Origin: an uncultured SAR116 cluster alpha proteobacterium
Lineage (GTDB): Bacteria; Pseudomonadota; Alphaproteobacteria; Puniceispirillales; Marisalimonadaceae
DNA length: 43,185 nt
Direction: 5' to 3'
Assembly (NCBI GenBank): GCA_902528415.1
Contig: CABZSR010000012.1
Coordinates: 1 to 43,185 of the forward strand
Every line of letters starts with the position of its first letter. Position 1 is the stretch's first letter. Positions 37,968 through 43,185 of this stretch are shown one piece after another. Below the pieces are notes generated by a model. That model had not been told where the DNA came from. It searched no databases and was given only the letters and a program-made list of their open reading frames with translations. Position numbers and translations under genes: made by a program.

Positions 37968-38376
37968 TTTCTTAAACAAAGTGGATAGAAAATTGGTTTG
38001 TGATACATTAGTTTATGTTGCTCAAACTGCTGCTGCGCCTAATTGTACATTTTCAAGAATTACATCTGATGTTTCAGAAGATGGCAATATAGGAACATTT
38101 ACTGTCGAACTTTTTTTAAATGGTGCAAGAGCATCTGAAGAAGATGCCTTAAATGACTTCATTAAAAAAAATAATTACCCTTACAAGTCATCTTTATACA
38201 TTGATCAAAATGGTCAAGTTTATCGATTGTGGGGATACTCAGCTAATGAAAAAGATGCTCCATTTATAATGATGAATCTAAAAAATTATGATCAATTTTT
38301 AGTAACTGATGAATTTGTAAAAAAATTTTTTACTAGAGAGAGTTCAATAGATCCAACTGCAGATAGCAGCAGCTAA
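37936..38376 (+). CDS. Hypothetical 146-residue protein
   Basis: An unrecognised soluble protein. The start is GTG 37936 (or GTG 37939), inside the end of the upstream gene and without its own ribosome site, so it probably depends on coupling. The middle looks like an alpha/beta fold (NIGTFTVELFLNG; SSLYIDQNGQVYRLWGYS) and the end is a Ser/Asp/Thr tail. It is followed after 14 bases by leader element 2. Confidence 0.6.
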   Translation: MVIELSKPISNFLNKVDRKLVCDTLVYVAQTAAAPNCTFSRITSDVSEDGNIGTFTVELFLNGARASEEDALNDFIKKNNYPYKSSLYIDQNGQVYRLWGYSANEKDAPFIMMNLKNYDQFLVTDEFVKKFFTRESSIDPTADSSS

Positions 38377-38390
38377 TTTCTATTAAAAAA

Positions 38391-38475
38391 GGCATGTGCT
38401 GTAACACATGCCTCAACTCTATGACCAAGAAAACTTAGTCCTAGCGTCATACAACTAGTATAGCTTTTCTTGGTC
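38391..38475 (+). promoter_or_regulatory. Structured leader element 2 (attenuator-like)
   Basis: Same layout as element 1: an A-run, hairpin 1 with perfect arms GGCATGTG (38391-38398) and CACATGCC (38405-38412), then hairpin 2 with perfect 11-base arms GACCAAGAAAA (38423-38433) and TTTTCTTGGTC (38465-38475). Its 31-base loop contains TTAGTCCTA and ends AGTATAGC, words shared with element 1. Five T follow, so hairpin 2 could end transcription like an attenuator. AGCAAAGGAG and an ATG come next. The stem sequences differ from those of element 1 but still pair. Confidence 0.65.
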
Positions 38476-38497
38476 TTTTTAGCAAAGGAGAAAATAA

Positions 38498-38545
38498 ATG
38501 CTAAAGAAAAAAAGGCAAAGAGGAGACTATAATGGAACTAAATAG
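38498..38545 (+). CDS. Possible 15-residue leader peptide before the exonuclease gene
   Basis: The AAAGGAG after leader 2 is placed for ATG 38498, which encodes MLKKKRQRGDYNGTK and stops at 38543-38545, 14 bases inside the exonuclease gene in another frame. A second site, AGAGGAG, precedes the exonuclease ATG at 38532. The very basic peptide could couple or attenuate translation; it may also be chance. Confidence 0.4.
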   Translation: MLKKKRQRGDYNGTK

Positions 38546-40028
38546 TAAGTCTTCAAAAATCCAATCTTTTTATGATGATCTTTTCGGTTTTGATACTGAA
38601 ACAACTGGATTGGACAAATTTCCAGATACAAGACCAACTGGTGTTGCATTCCTAAAATATAATAGTGATTTTAAAAACTATTTAAATTTGGATATATCCA
38701 TAAGACTACCTTTTGGTCATTTTCCATCACCGGGGTCAATGATTGTTCAAGATAAATTTTACAGTCAAATTAACAGTAAAGATAACCTTGAATTCTATGA
38801 TGCTATGGCAAAAGTAAAAAACTTTATTAGTTCTAAACTTAGAGGAAAAATCATCTGTGGCCATAACATAAACGGATTTGATACAAAGCAGTTAAATGTT
38901 TGGTTCAACAAAGCTCTTTATGATCCTTATCCATTTCAAAAAAAGTTTGGAAATTATCTAATTGACACTATTCCTGTGGCTAGGTTCGCAAAAGCCATCA
39001 GTGGTGATCATTTTAAATTTCAAAATTTTAGATTGGAAACACTTATGAAATTTTTTTTGGGAGAATCCTACACCCAGCTTCATGGTGCACCAGAAGACGT
39101 TAAAGATGTTTTTACACTCATTGAATTTACAGACAAAAAACTTAGACTGCTTAAAGGTAAAAACTTAGTTGAAATATTACAATGGTATAGCAGTGAAATT
39201 AATAGAAAAAACGTTTTTAGTAATTCTTTAATTTTAAAGCCAAATAATAAAGGAGTGTTTGAATCAGTAATTCCTTTGTCAGATTGTAAAAGTTGGAAAG
39301 GCTATAAAATTGTCATTCCATTTCATAAGGATAAAATTGACTGGAGTGGAAATGATGCTGAGGCAGTAGCTAACCAGATTAAGTCAATATCAAGTCCGAG
39401 CTCGATATCTTCTAAAAAGGAATTTGTCTATCCTGTAGATATGCAAGATAAAATGTCTGATATTGGTGAAAATTTTTTAAATAAATTGCCAATAACAGTA
39501 CAATACTTGAGGTCTGTTGTTAAGCTACTAAGAGAAGACCGAGAGTTTATCAATCAATGTCAAATTTCTGTTGATGAAAGCAGGAGGAAGTCCAAAAAAC
39601 CTGTCTCAGATTATGAGGGACATTATCGTGACGGTGATGGTTTTTTTGATAAAGATTCGGATAGAATGAAGTTTTTTCATCAAGCGATACCAGAAAAAAA
39701 GAGGGAAATTATTCAATCTTTTGAAAATAAAGGTATCCGTAAAAACGCTAAGTTATTTCTATTCAATAAGCACCCGGAGGTACTCTCACAAGCAGAATGG
39801 GATTGCATGTTTGAAGAGATAAGGGACGAATTTCTTGACGATAAAAACACATCTCGCGTTACTTATGCTTCTTGTTACGAAGAATTTGATCAAATAAAAC
39901 AAGATGTAAAAAATGGCAAAAGGGTTTTGTCTGATAGACAAAGAGATATTCTAGACGACTACAAAGTTCGTTTGGAAGCCTTCAAAGCTAATCCAAAAAG
40001 ATTTTGGGAGCAAAGACATGGCTACTAA
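38532..40028 (+). CDS. Exonuclease I (SbcB)-like DEDDh 3'-5' exonuclease
   Basis: A 498-residue protein whose first 200 residues carry the DEDDh exonuclease motifs in the Exonuclease I arrangement: FGFDTETTG (D21, E23) with TRP-G-AFL like the DRPAQFA of ExoI, CGHNINGFDTKQLN (D117), YDPYPF with GNYLIDTIPVAR, and LHGAPEDVKDV (H184, D189). Total length is close to the 475 residues of SbcB, and the C-terminal region (NAKLFLFNKHPEVLSQAEW) faintly resembles the ExoI C-terminal LLFRYRARN block. It should degrade single-stranded DNA from 3' ends. The start overlaps a short upstream peptide; the next gene overlaps its end by 11 bases. Confidence 0.75.
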   Translation: MELNSKSSKIQSFYDDLFGFDTETTGLDKFPDTRPTGVAFLKYNSDFKNYLNLDISIRLPFGHFPSPGSMIVQDKFYSQINSKDNLEFYDAMAKVKNFISSKLRGKIICGHNINGFDTKQLNVWFNKALYDPYPFQKKFGNYLIDTIPVARFAKAISGDHFKFQNFRLETLMKFFLGESYTQLHGAPEDVKDVFTLIEFTDKKLRLLKGKNLVEILQWYSSEINRKNVFSNSLILKPNNKGVFESVIPLSDCKSWKGYKIVIPFHKDKIDWSGNDAEAVANQIKSISSPSSISSKKEFVYPVDMQDKMSDIGENFLNKLPITVQYLRSVVKLLREDREFINQCQISVDESRRKSKKPVSDYEGHYRDGDGFFDKDSDRMKFFHQAIPEKKREIIQSFENKGIRKNAKLFLFNKHPEVLSQAEWDCMFEEIRDEFLDDKNTSRVTYASCYEEFDQIKQDVKNGKRVLSDRQRDILDDYKVRLEAFKANPKRFWEQRHGY

Positions 40029-40770
40029 ATCAATTTGGGGCACAGAAGTTAGAGATAGCTCAGCTTATTTGCGAGGTATCTTGGCATTATACAAAGTAGG
40101 TACTGTTGTAGAAGATGATCATTTTAAGAAGGACATCCTAGAGGTATTTCAAAATCATCCCTACAAAACTGCTTTGCCGCCGTGTGAGGTTGTGGTGACA
40201 CACAACCCACAATATGGCAAACAGTCAAAATGTTTTGGAATAATAGATAGTACGAAAGAAATCATACTTTTTTCAATCCAGAATGTAGCCGTCAAACCGT
40301 TCAATTTATCGGCTGAAATAAATAAGATCCTAAGAGATTTTGTGTCGCATGATGTCAGTCAGAAAAAGGAGAGTTTGATAAAACAATATGGATTGTTTTG
40401 TATGAAAGGTAAGGCTCCTTGTGATAGATCAAACCTTACTCTAAACCACGACCATCCATATGAGTTTAACAAAATTGTTGAGACTTTCTTGAGAAGCAAC
40501 TGCATTGAGGTTGATAAAAATCTTCTTGAAATTTCAGTAAACCAGCAGCTGGTGTTTAAAGACTTAAATATATTGGACAAGTTCAGGGCATACCATAAAA
40601 CCTTCTTAGATGATGGTTATGCAAGCCTAATGTCTAAGAGCAATAATAGTAAACTTGGAACTTCATATAGATTTAAATCAAAATTAATTGAGAAACCAAA
40701 CTTTAATAGTGCTCATGCATGGCAAAAATCACAACTATCTTTATTTGATGGAGTTGCTGATGGAATTTGA
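40018..40770 (+). CDS. DUF3223 (DCL-like) domain protein
   Basis: A 250-residue protein. Residues 15-110 (ILALYKVGTVVEDDHFKKDILEVFQNHP ... KCFGIIDSTKEIILFSIQNVA) resemble the DUF3223/DCL domain, which typically reads as a short motif with vG, D, HP and a cF-i-R-dG-FS core. The rest (FCMKGKAPCDRS; HPYEFNKIVETFL) is unknown. The gene overlaps the exonuclease gene by 11 bases and the next gene by 11 bases, so the three form a tight operon and probably work together. The domain call is moderate; no catalytic residues can be assigned. Confidence 0.55.
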   Translation: MATKSIWGTEVRDSSAYLRGILALYKVGTVVEDDHFKKDILEVFQNHPYKTALPPCEVVVTHNPQYGKQSKCFGIIDSTKEIILFSIQNVAVKPFNLSAEINKILRDFVSHDVSQKKESLIKQYGLFCMKGKAPCDRSNLTLNHDHPYEFNKIVETFLRSNCIEVDKNLLEISVNQQLVFKDLNILDKFRAYHKTFLDDGYASLMSKSNNSKLGTSYRFKSKLIEKPNFNSAHAWQKSQLSLFDGVADGI

Positions 40771-41221
40771 TTTCAAAAAATGGGTTAAGGGCGAAACTCC
40801 TGAAGAAAATACCAAACTTGCTAGAATTGACAGTGAGTTTGGTAAGCTAATTGATCGACTTGATGATGAGGATATTGATAGAGAGTCAATATTCATCTAT
40901 GGGATGTTTAACTTGCTGGAGTACCTTCATTTAAGAAATAATGATCTCTTGCACAGGTTAACTTTACTTTTAGAGTCATACATAATTTTTGTTCGTATGA
41001 GAACTAACTACAAAGATTATCGAGGGTTACCTACAGACATTAAAATAACTGAGTTAGATAAAGAATATGATATTAACATCACTTCAGTTGTAGATTCTAT
41101 GAGTGATGGATCTGCAGAATGTTTTAGTCTTGTTAGGGCAATGAGTGATTATGTACAACTTGTAAACACAGAGAAGGTTAAAAATAAAAAAAAGCATTTC
41201 GGGAATACAACTAAGCACTGA
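40760..41221 (+). CDS. Hypothetical protein, third gene of the exonuclease operon
   Basis: A 153-residue mostly helical, acidic protein (MEFDFKKWVKGETPEENTKL; RLDDEDIDRESIFIYGMF) with a conspicuously basic end (KVKNKKKHFGNTTKH). ATG 40760, with GGAG six bases upstream and lying inside the preceding gene, is preferred; ATG 40748 is an in-frame alternative. No family recognised. It closes the operon and is followed by a strong terminator. Confidence 0.7.
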   Translation: MEFDFKKWVKGETPEENTKLARIDSEFGKLIDRLDDEDIDRESIFIYGMFNLLEYLHLRNNDLLHRLTLLLESYIIFVRMRTNYKDYRGLPTDIKITELDKEYDINITSVVDSMSDGSAECFSLVRAMSDYVQLVNTEKVKNKKKHFGNTTKH

Positions 41222-41248
41222 TCATAAATTTGATAGTCTACGAATTAA

Positions 41249-41277
41249 CCCCATGTATAGCTACGTGGGGTTTTTTA
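41249..41277 (+). terminator. Rho-independent terminator of the exonuclease operon
   Basis: The stem CCCCATGTA/TACGTGGGG (one G-T pair, loop TAGC) is followed by TTTTTT. It lies 28 bases after the stop of the last gene of the operon and is the clearest terminator in the element. Confidence 0.9.
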
Positions 41278-41304
41278 TTTCTATACAAATAATGTGCATC
41301 TGCA

Positions 41305-41329
41305 GTTGAGGTTGTATGTTAAGCCAATC
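41305..41329 (-). pseudogene. Fragment repeating part of the 34250-34657 gene
   Basis: These 25 bases match 34333-34357 at 23 positions. On the minus strand they read SDWLNIQPQ next to the EWLNIQPQ of the complete gene, in the same frame, and run into a stop soon after. No more of the gene is clear here, so it appears to be a small relic of a duplicated or replaced gene copy. Confidence 0.5.
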
Positions 41330-41350
41330 CGACTTGAAAATTTATTTGGC

Positions 41351-41446
41351 TTATACTTTTCCTTTGCCTGACAGATACTTTGGTACTGCTTTTTGTTCAA
41401 AATATGTATCGACAAACTGTTCTATAATTTTTGATAGCCAATCCAT
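41351..41446 (-). CDS. Possible 31-residue peptide
   Basis: ATG 41446 is preceded by AGGAG nine bases upstream and encodes MDWLSKIIEQFVDTYFEQKA..., stopping at 41351. An amphipathic helix is likely. The good ribosome site is the only support; it could also be the start of a truncated gene, since the fragment at 41305-41329 follows on the same strand. The rest of the 41278-41776 gap shows no other gene. Confidence 0.35.
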   Translation of the reverse strand: MDWLSKIIEQFVDTYFEQKAVPKYLSGKGKV

Positions 41447-41621
41447 TATCTTTTTCTCCTTAAAAGTTTACGTTTTACGATTTTATTTAATTACAGATTT
41501 ATTACAGTTTTATTACAAAGATAATAAAGTTTAATACATTCTGTTGAAGCTGAATTAGAAGTAGATTAGTTACTTGTACAACTAACGGTGCAACATAAAA
41601 TGAGATCTAAATTACGTGCCT

Positions 41622-41660
41622 ATGCATACACCCCCCGGGTGGCCCTTGCAGGGTATTTCT
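41622..41660. other. GC-rich foldable patch in AT-rich DNA
   Basis: About 30 bases around CACCCCCCGGGTGG and GGCCCTTGCAGGG are almost pure G and C in a surrounding of about 30% GC. CCCGGG is self-complementary, CACCC pairs with GGGTG and CCC-TTGCA-GGG can form a second hairpin. It lies about 120 bases inside the right attachment site. It may be a protein-binding or structured DNA site of the element; function unknown. Confidence 0.4.
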
Positions 41661-41692
41661 TATCGTAAATTATAAAAAGCAGAATACAAAAA

Positions 41693-41702
41693 GGTAGACA
41701 AA
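41693..41702 (+). repeat. Right-end GGTAGACAAA site (possible integrase arm site)
   Basis: The ten bases equal the left repeat at 29411-29420 and lie 75 bases inside the right direct repeat in the same orientation. Matching sites near both ends of an integrase-borne element suggest arm-type binding sites. Confidence 0.45.
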
Positions 41703-41776
41703 AGATGAGCATCTTTACTCCATTTTCAATCTATTCTAAGGTTGAACTTATGGTTGTATTTTTGATAAAAATGGCA

Positions 41777-41845
41777 GTAGCTCAGTGGTAGAGCATCTCG
41801 TTGCCAACGAGAATGTCGAGAGTTCGAATCTCTTCGCCCGCTCCA
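41777..41845 (+). repeat. attR: 69-bp truncated tRNA-Gly copy
   Basis: The sequence is identical to bases 7-75 of tRNA-Gly(GCC) at 29269-29343, including CCA. The six bases of the 5' acceptor strand (GCGGGC) are replaced by ATGGCA, which cannot pair with the 3' acceptor strand, so this is not a working tRNA. It marks the right boundary of the integrated element. Confidence 0.93.
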
Positions 41846-41959
41846 ATTCCATAACACAAAAATCATAAATATAAATTTAACAATTTATAATTATTTTTAA
41901 GTCAGTTTTAATTTATGTTAAAATTTTATAAATTTTAATTTTATAGGTTTGAATTTATT

Positions 41960-42277
41960 ATGTTTACAAGAATTCATGTTTTGAAATTTCAAAACAAAGT
42001 TGCAAAAGACAGCTTAAAAAATACCTGTAGGCTAATAAATGATAAATTATTGAAAAGAGGACTATATAGTTCAACCTTTGTTGATGTTAATGACACAAAC
42101 CTTTATGTAATCAACACATGGAAAGATGAAAAAACCTCGGATAAAGCTCATTCACAATACACTGATTTTGTAAAACAAGTTAAAGAAATGGGAGTTAATG
42201 TAGTGATTGTAGGTGGAGATACAGAAGTTATATATTCTGATCCTTCCATATTGCAAAAATATACCAAAGTAGAATAA
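41960..42277 (+). CDS. Small protein, possible dimeric alpha-beta barrel (ABM-like)
   Basis: A 105-residue protein with an alternating beta-alpha pattern: MFTRIHVLKFQ, a helix NTCRLINDKLLKRG, LYSSTFVDVND, TNLYVINTWKDEKTSDKAHSQYTDFVKQVKEMG and VNVVIVGGDTEVIYSD. The central YVINTWKDE...A with a following helix is typical of antibiotic-monooxygenase-like or stress-responsive dimeric barrels. No catalytic residue can be assigned. It is the first gene beyond the element's right end. Confidence 0.6.
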   Translation: MFTRIHVLKFQNKVAKDSLKNTCRLINDKLLKRGLYSSTFVDVNDTNLYVINTWKDEKTSDKAHSQYTDFVKQVKEMGVNVVIVGGDTEVIYSDPSILQKYTKVE

Positions 42278-42282
42278 TTAAA

Positions 42283-42831
42283 TTATACTAAAAACTTGCT
42301 CTTTTTATAATCTAGCATCCATTTCTCAAAAACTAATATCGCTTCGTCCATATCAGCAGTTTTGTTTGGATGTTTTTTTGCTCTACCTAACATAGTGGAT
42401 ACAACATTTACTTGATATTTTTTGTCTCTGTCTTTTATTGCATCTATAGTATAAGTTGCTTTTTCTTTATTCTTAAATCCAAGCCCTTTTAAAGTTGTCT
42501 CAGGCTTATAGTCTGAATATAGAGATAGATTAAGAGGTTTTAACTTTCCCCCATAGTTAAACTTACTCATTGGCATAGAATCTATAAGATCAAAAATGTT
42601 ATGAGGTTCTAATGTTAAATATTCTTTTTTTAAAGCACCATCGTAACCAATTAGTTTGATGGAAAACTTAAGACCCTTTTTTCTAAAAGACATTAATTTG
42701 ACATGTCTTTTATGAAACTCTTTTATATGTTTTTGATAAAGTTCTTTTGATTTTTTATAGTTACTATCTCTATAACAAGTGGTACTTAACAAAAGTACCC
42801 TACATTTCCATTTGTATTTTGTTAAATCCAT
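42283..42831 (-). CDS. DUF4174-like protein with extra C-terminal domain
   Basis: A 182-residue protein. Residues 1-95 (YKWKCRVLLLSTT, KRHVKLMSF, IKLIGYDGALK, FDLIDSMPMSK) resemble the DUF4174 fold: beta-strand start, LIG-DG-K and IDxMPM signatures. Residues 120-182 (DAIKDRDKKYQVNVVSTMLGRAKKHPNKTADMDEAI) form a helical module with an HPNKT-x-M-x-A-I motif that I have seen as a separate small protein family but cannot name. Convergent with the preceding gene, five bases apart. Confidence 0.6.
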   Translation of the reverse strand: MDLTKYKWKCRVLLLSTTCYRDSNYKKSKELYQKHIKEFHKRHVKLMSFRKKGLKFSIKLIGYDGALKKEYLTLEPHNIFDLIDSMPMSKFNYGGKLKPLNLSLYSDYKPETTLKGLGFKNKEKATYTIDAIKDRDKKYQVNVVSTMLGRAKKHPNKTADMDEAILVFEKWMLDYKKSKFLV

Positions 42832-42845
42832 TGTTTAATGATTTA

Positions 42846-42998
42846 TTAACTATTTTCTGTATCAACAATATCATTTTCAGTTTTACTAACTTGATCTTTT
42901 TTCTTTTTCATCTTGCAAACTTCTTTTAAAGCCAAGCCTGCCATTACTCCTATACCCATTCCTATAATAGTTCCTTTAATTATTCCTATTGCAAACAT
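42846..42998 (-). CDS. Small glycine-rich membrane protein (50 residues)
   Basis: ATG 42998 follows a strong GGAG ribosome site and encodes MFAIGIIKGTIIGMGIGVMA, a single glycine-zipper-like membrane helix, then a basic stretch (KMKKKK) and an acidic end. It lies 9 bases after the stop of the 38-residue gene and forms a pair with it. No function known to me; single-helix proteins of this size are common in streamlined marine genomes. Confidence 0.6.
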   Translation of the reverse strand: MFAIGIIKGTIIGMGIGVMAGLALKEVCKMKKKKDQVSKTENDIVDTENS

Positions 42999-43007
42999 TT
43001 TAATCTC

Positions 43008-43124
43008 CTAATTTTCAATCCATGAAATAAATTGATAAAAACCAAAAAGAATACCAAAGAAAACATAAAGTCTGACTTGTGATCTTAATATTGGTATAAC
43101 TATGATTTTTTGTATTATTGACAT
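43008..43124 (-). CDS. Small membrane protein (38 residues)
   Basis: ATG 43124 encodes 38 residues with one hydrophobic segment (LYVFFGILFGFYQFI) after a basic stretch. Its stop lies just before the ribosome site of the next small gene, an arrangement of two coupled genes. No clear ribosome site is visible before its own ATG and the family is unknown, so confidence is limited. Confidence 0.45.
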   Translation of the reverse strand: MSIIQKIIVIPILRSQVRLYVFFGILFGFYQFISWIEN

Positions 43125-43185
43125 AATAATTATTTAATCTTTTTAAATTAATATTCAATATCACTATGTAATATTAATAAAATTT

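Larger units (their letters stand above)
29344..41845. mobile_element. Integrated genetic element in tRNA-Gly (~12.5 kb)
   Basis: The element is bounded by a functional tRNA-Gly at the left and a 69-bp truncated tRNA copy at the right. A tyrosine integrase gene starts 77 bases inside the left end, the usual position. It carries about 15 genes with no housekeeping function: membrane and secreted proteins, a family-A polymerase-palm protein, a zinc-finger protein and an exonuclease operon. I see no capsid, portal, terminase, conjugation or relaxase genes, so it is not an evident prophage or ICE. It may be a satellite-like or tycheposon-like element (inference). Confidence 0.9.

Noticed and set aside
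37669-38475. Integron attC sites or gene cassettes (foldable elements before each gene set)
   Set aside because: No GTTRRRY/RYYYAAC pair borders the hairpins in the proper order, and the integrase is of the tRNA-island type without integron-integrase features.
37669-38475. Retron or CRISPR-type RNA
   Set aside because: There is no reverse transcriptase gene, no Cas gene and no regularly spaced repeat array anywhere in the window.
29344-41845. Complete prophage or integrative conjugative element
   Set aside because: No terminase, portal, capsid, tail, relaxase or type IV secretion gene can be seen, and 12.5 kb is too short.
41771-41845. Second functional tRNA-Gly
   Set aside because: The first six bases of the acceptor strand are replaced and cannot pair with the 3' strand; it is an attachment-site copy.

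Overview
The window comes from a very AT-rich (about 30% GC by eye) alphaproteobacterium, most likely a streamlined marine lineage (SAR11/HIMB59/AEGEAN-169-like). The class is supported by the block ffh-rpsP-rimM-trmD-rplS-leuCDB-asd, the sdhCDAB-zapE-mdh-sucC neighbourhood and the ftsY-mtaB-dapF cluster. The lineage below class is inference.

Region 1 (1-7230) is TCA-cycle DNA with a rearrangement. The sdhCDAB operon and the N-terminal half of zapE are on the minus strand. The last 50 codons of zapE, mdh and a truncated sucC are on the plus strand. zapE and sucC are fused tail to tail at about 2316-2321, so 1-2321 is inverted relative to the rest, either by a real inversion or by an amplification/assembly chimera.

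Region 2 (7263-26940) is conserved housekeeping DNA. It encodes lysine/threonine precursor and leucine biosynthesis (asd, leuB, leuD, leuC), translation and tRNA modification (rplS, trmD, rimM, rpsP, mtaB), SRP targeting (ffh, ftsY), dapF and a DapC-like aminotransferase for diaminopimelate, xthA, lolA, ftsK, a ubiquinone-type hydroxylase, a DUF971 gene broken by two stop codons, a LON-domain protein and a thioredoxin-TPR protein. Region 3 (27099-29204) is a Gfo/Idh/MocA oxidoreductase and a DegT-type aminotransferase, a pair typical of surface amino-sugar synthesis.

Region 4 (29344-41845) is an integrated element of about 12.5 kb. An intact tRNA-Gly(GCC) lies at its left end, followed at once by a tyrosine integrase. 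A 69-bp exact copy of the tRNA, lacking its first six bases, marks the right end. Cargo: a membrane protein; a possibly frameshifted gene pair; a divergent family-A DNA-polymerase-palm protein; several small, secreted or membrane proteins; a zinc-finger protein; and two transcription units, each preceded by a structured leader. The second unit encodes an exonuclease I-like DEDDh nuclease, a DUF3223-like protein and a 153-residue protein, closed by a strong terminator. The two leaders share layout and a core sequence while their stem sequences differ in a compensating way; with the polymerase-like protein and the nuclease operon they are the most interesting content. Layout and cargo resemble small tRNA-integrated replicative elements or satellites (tycheposon-like), but this is inference.

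Region 5 (41846-43185) is flanking DNA with four small genes: a dimeric-barrel-like protein, a DUF4174-like protein and two tiny membrane proteins.
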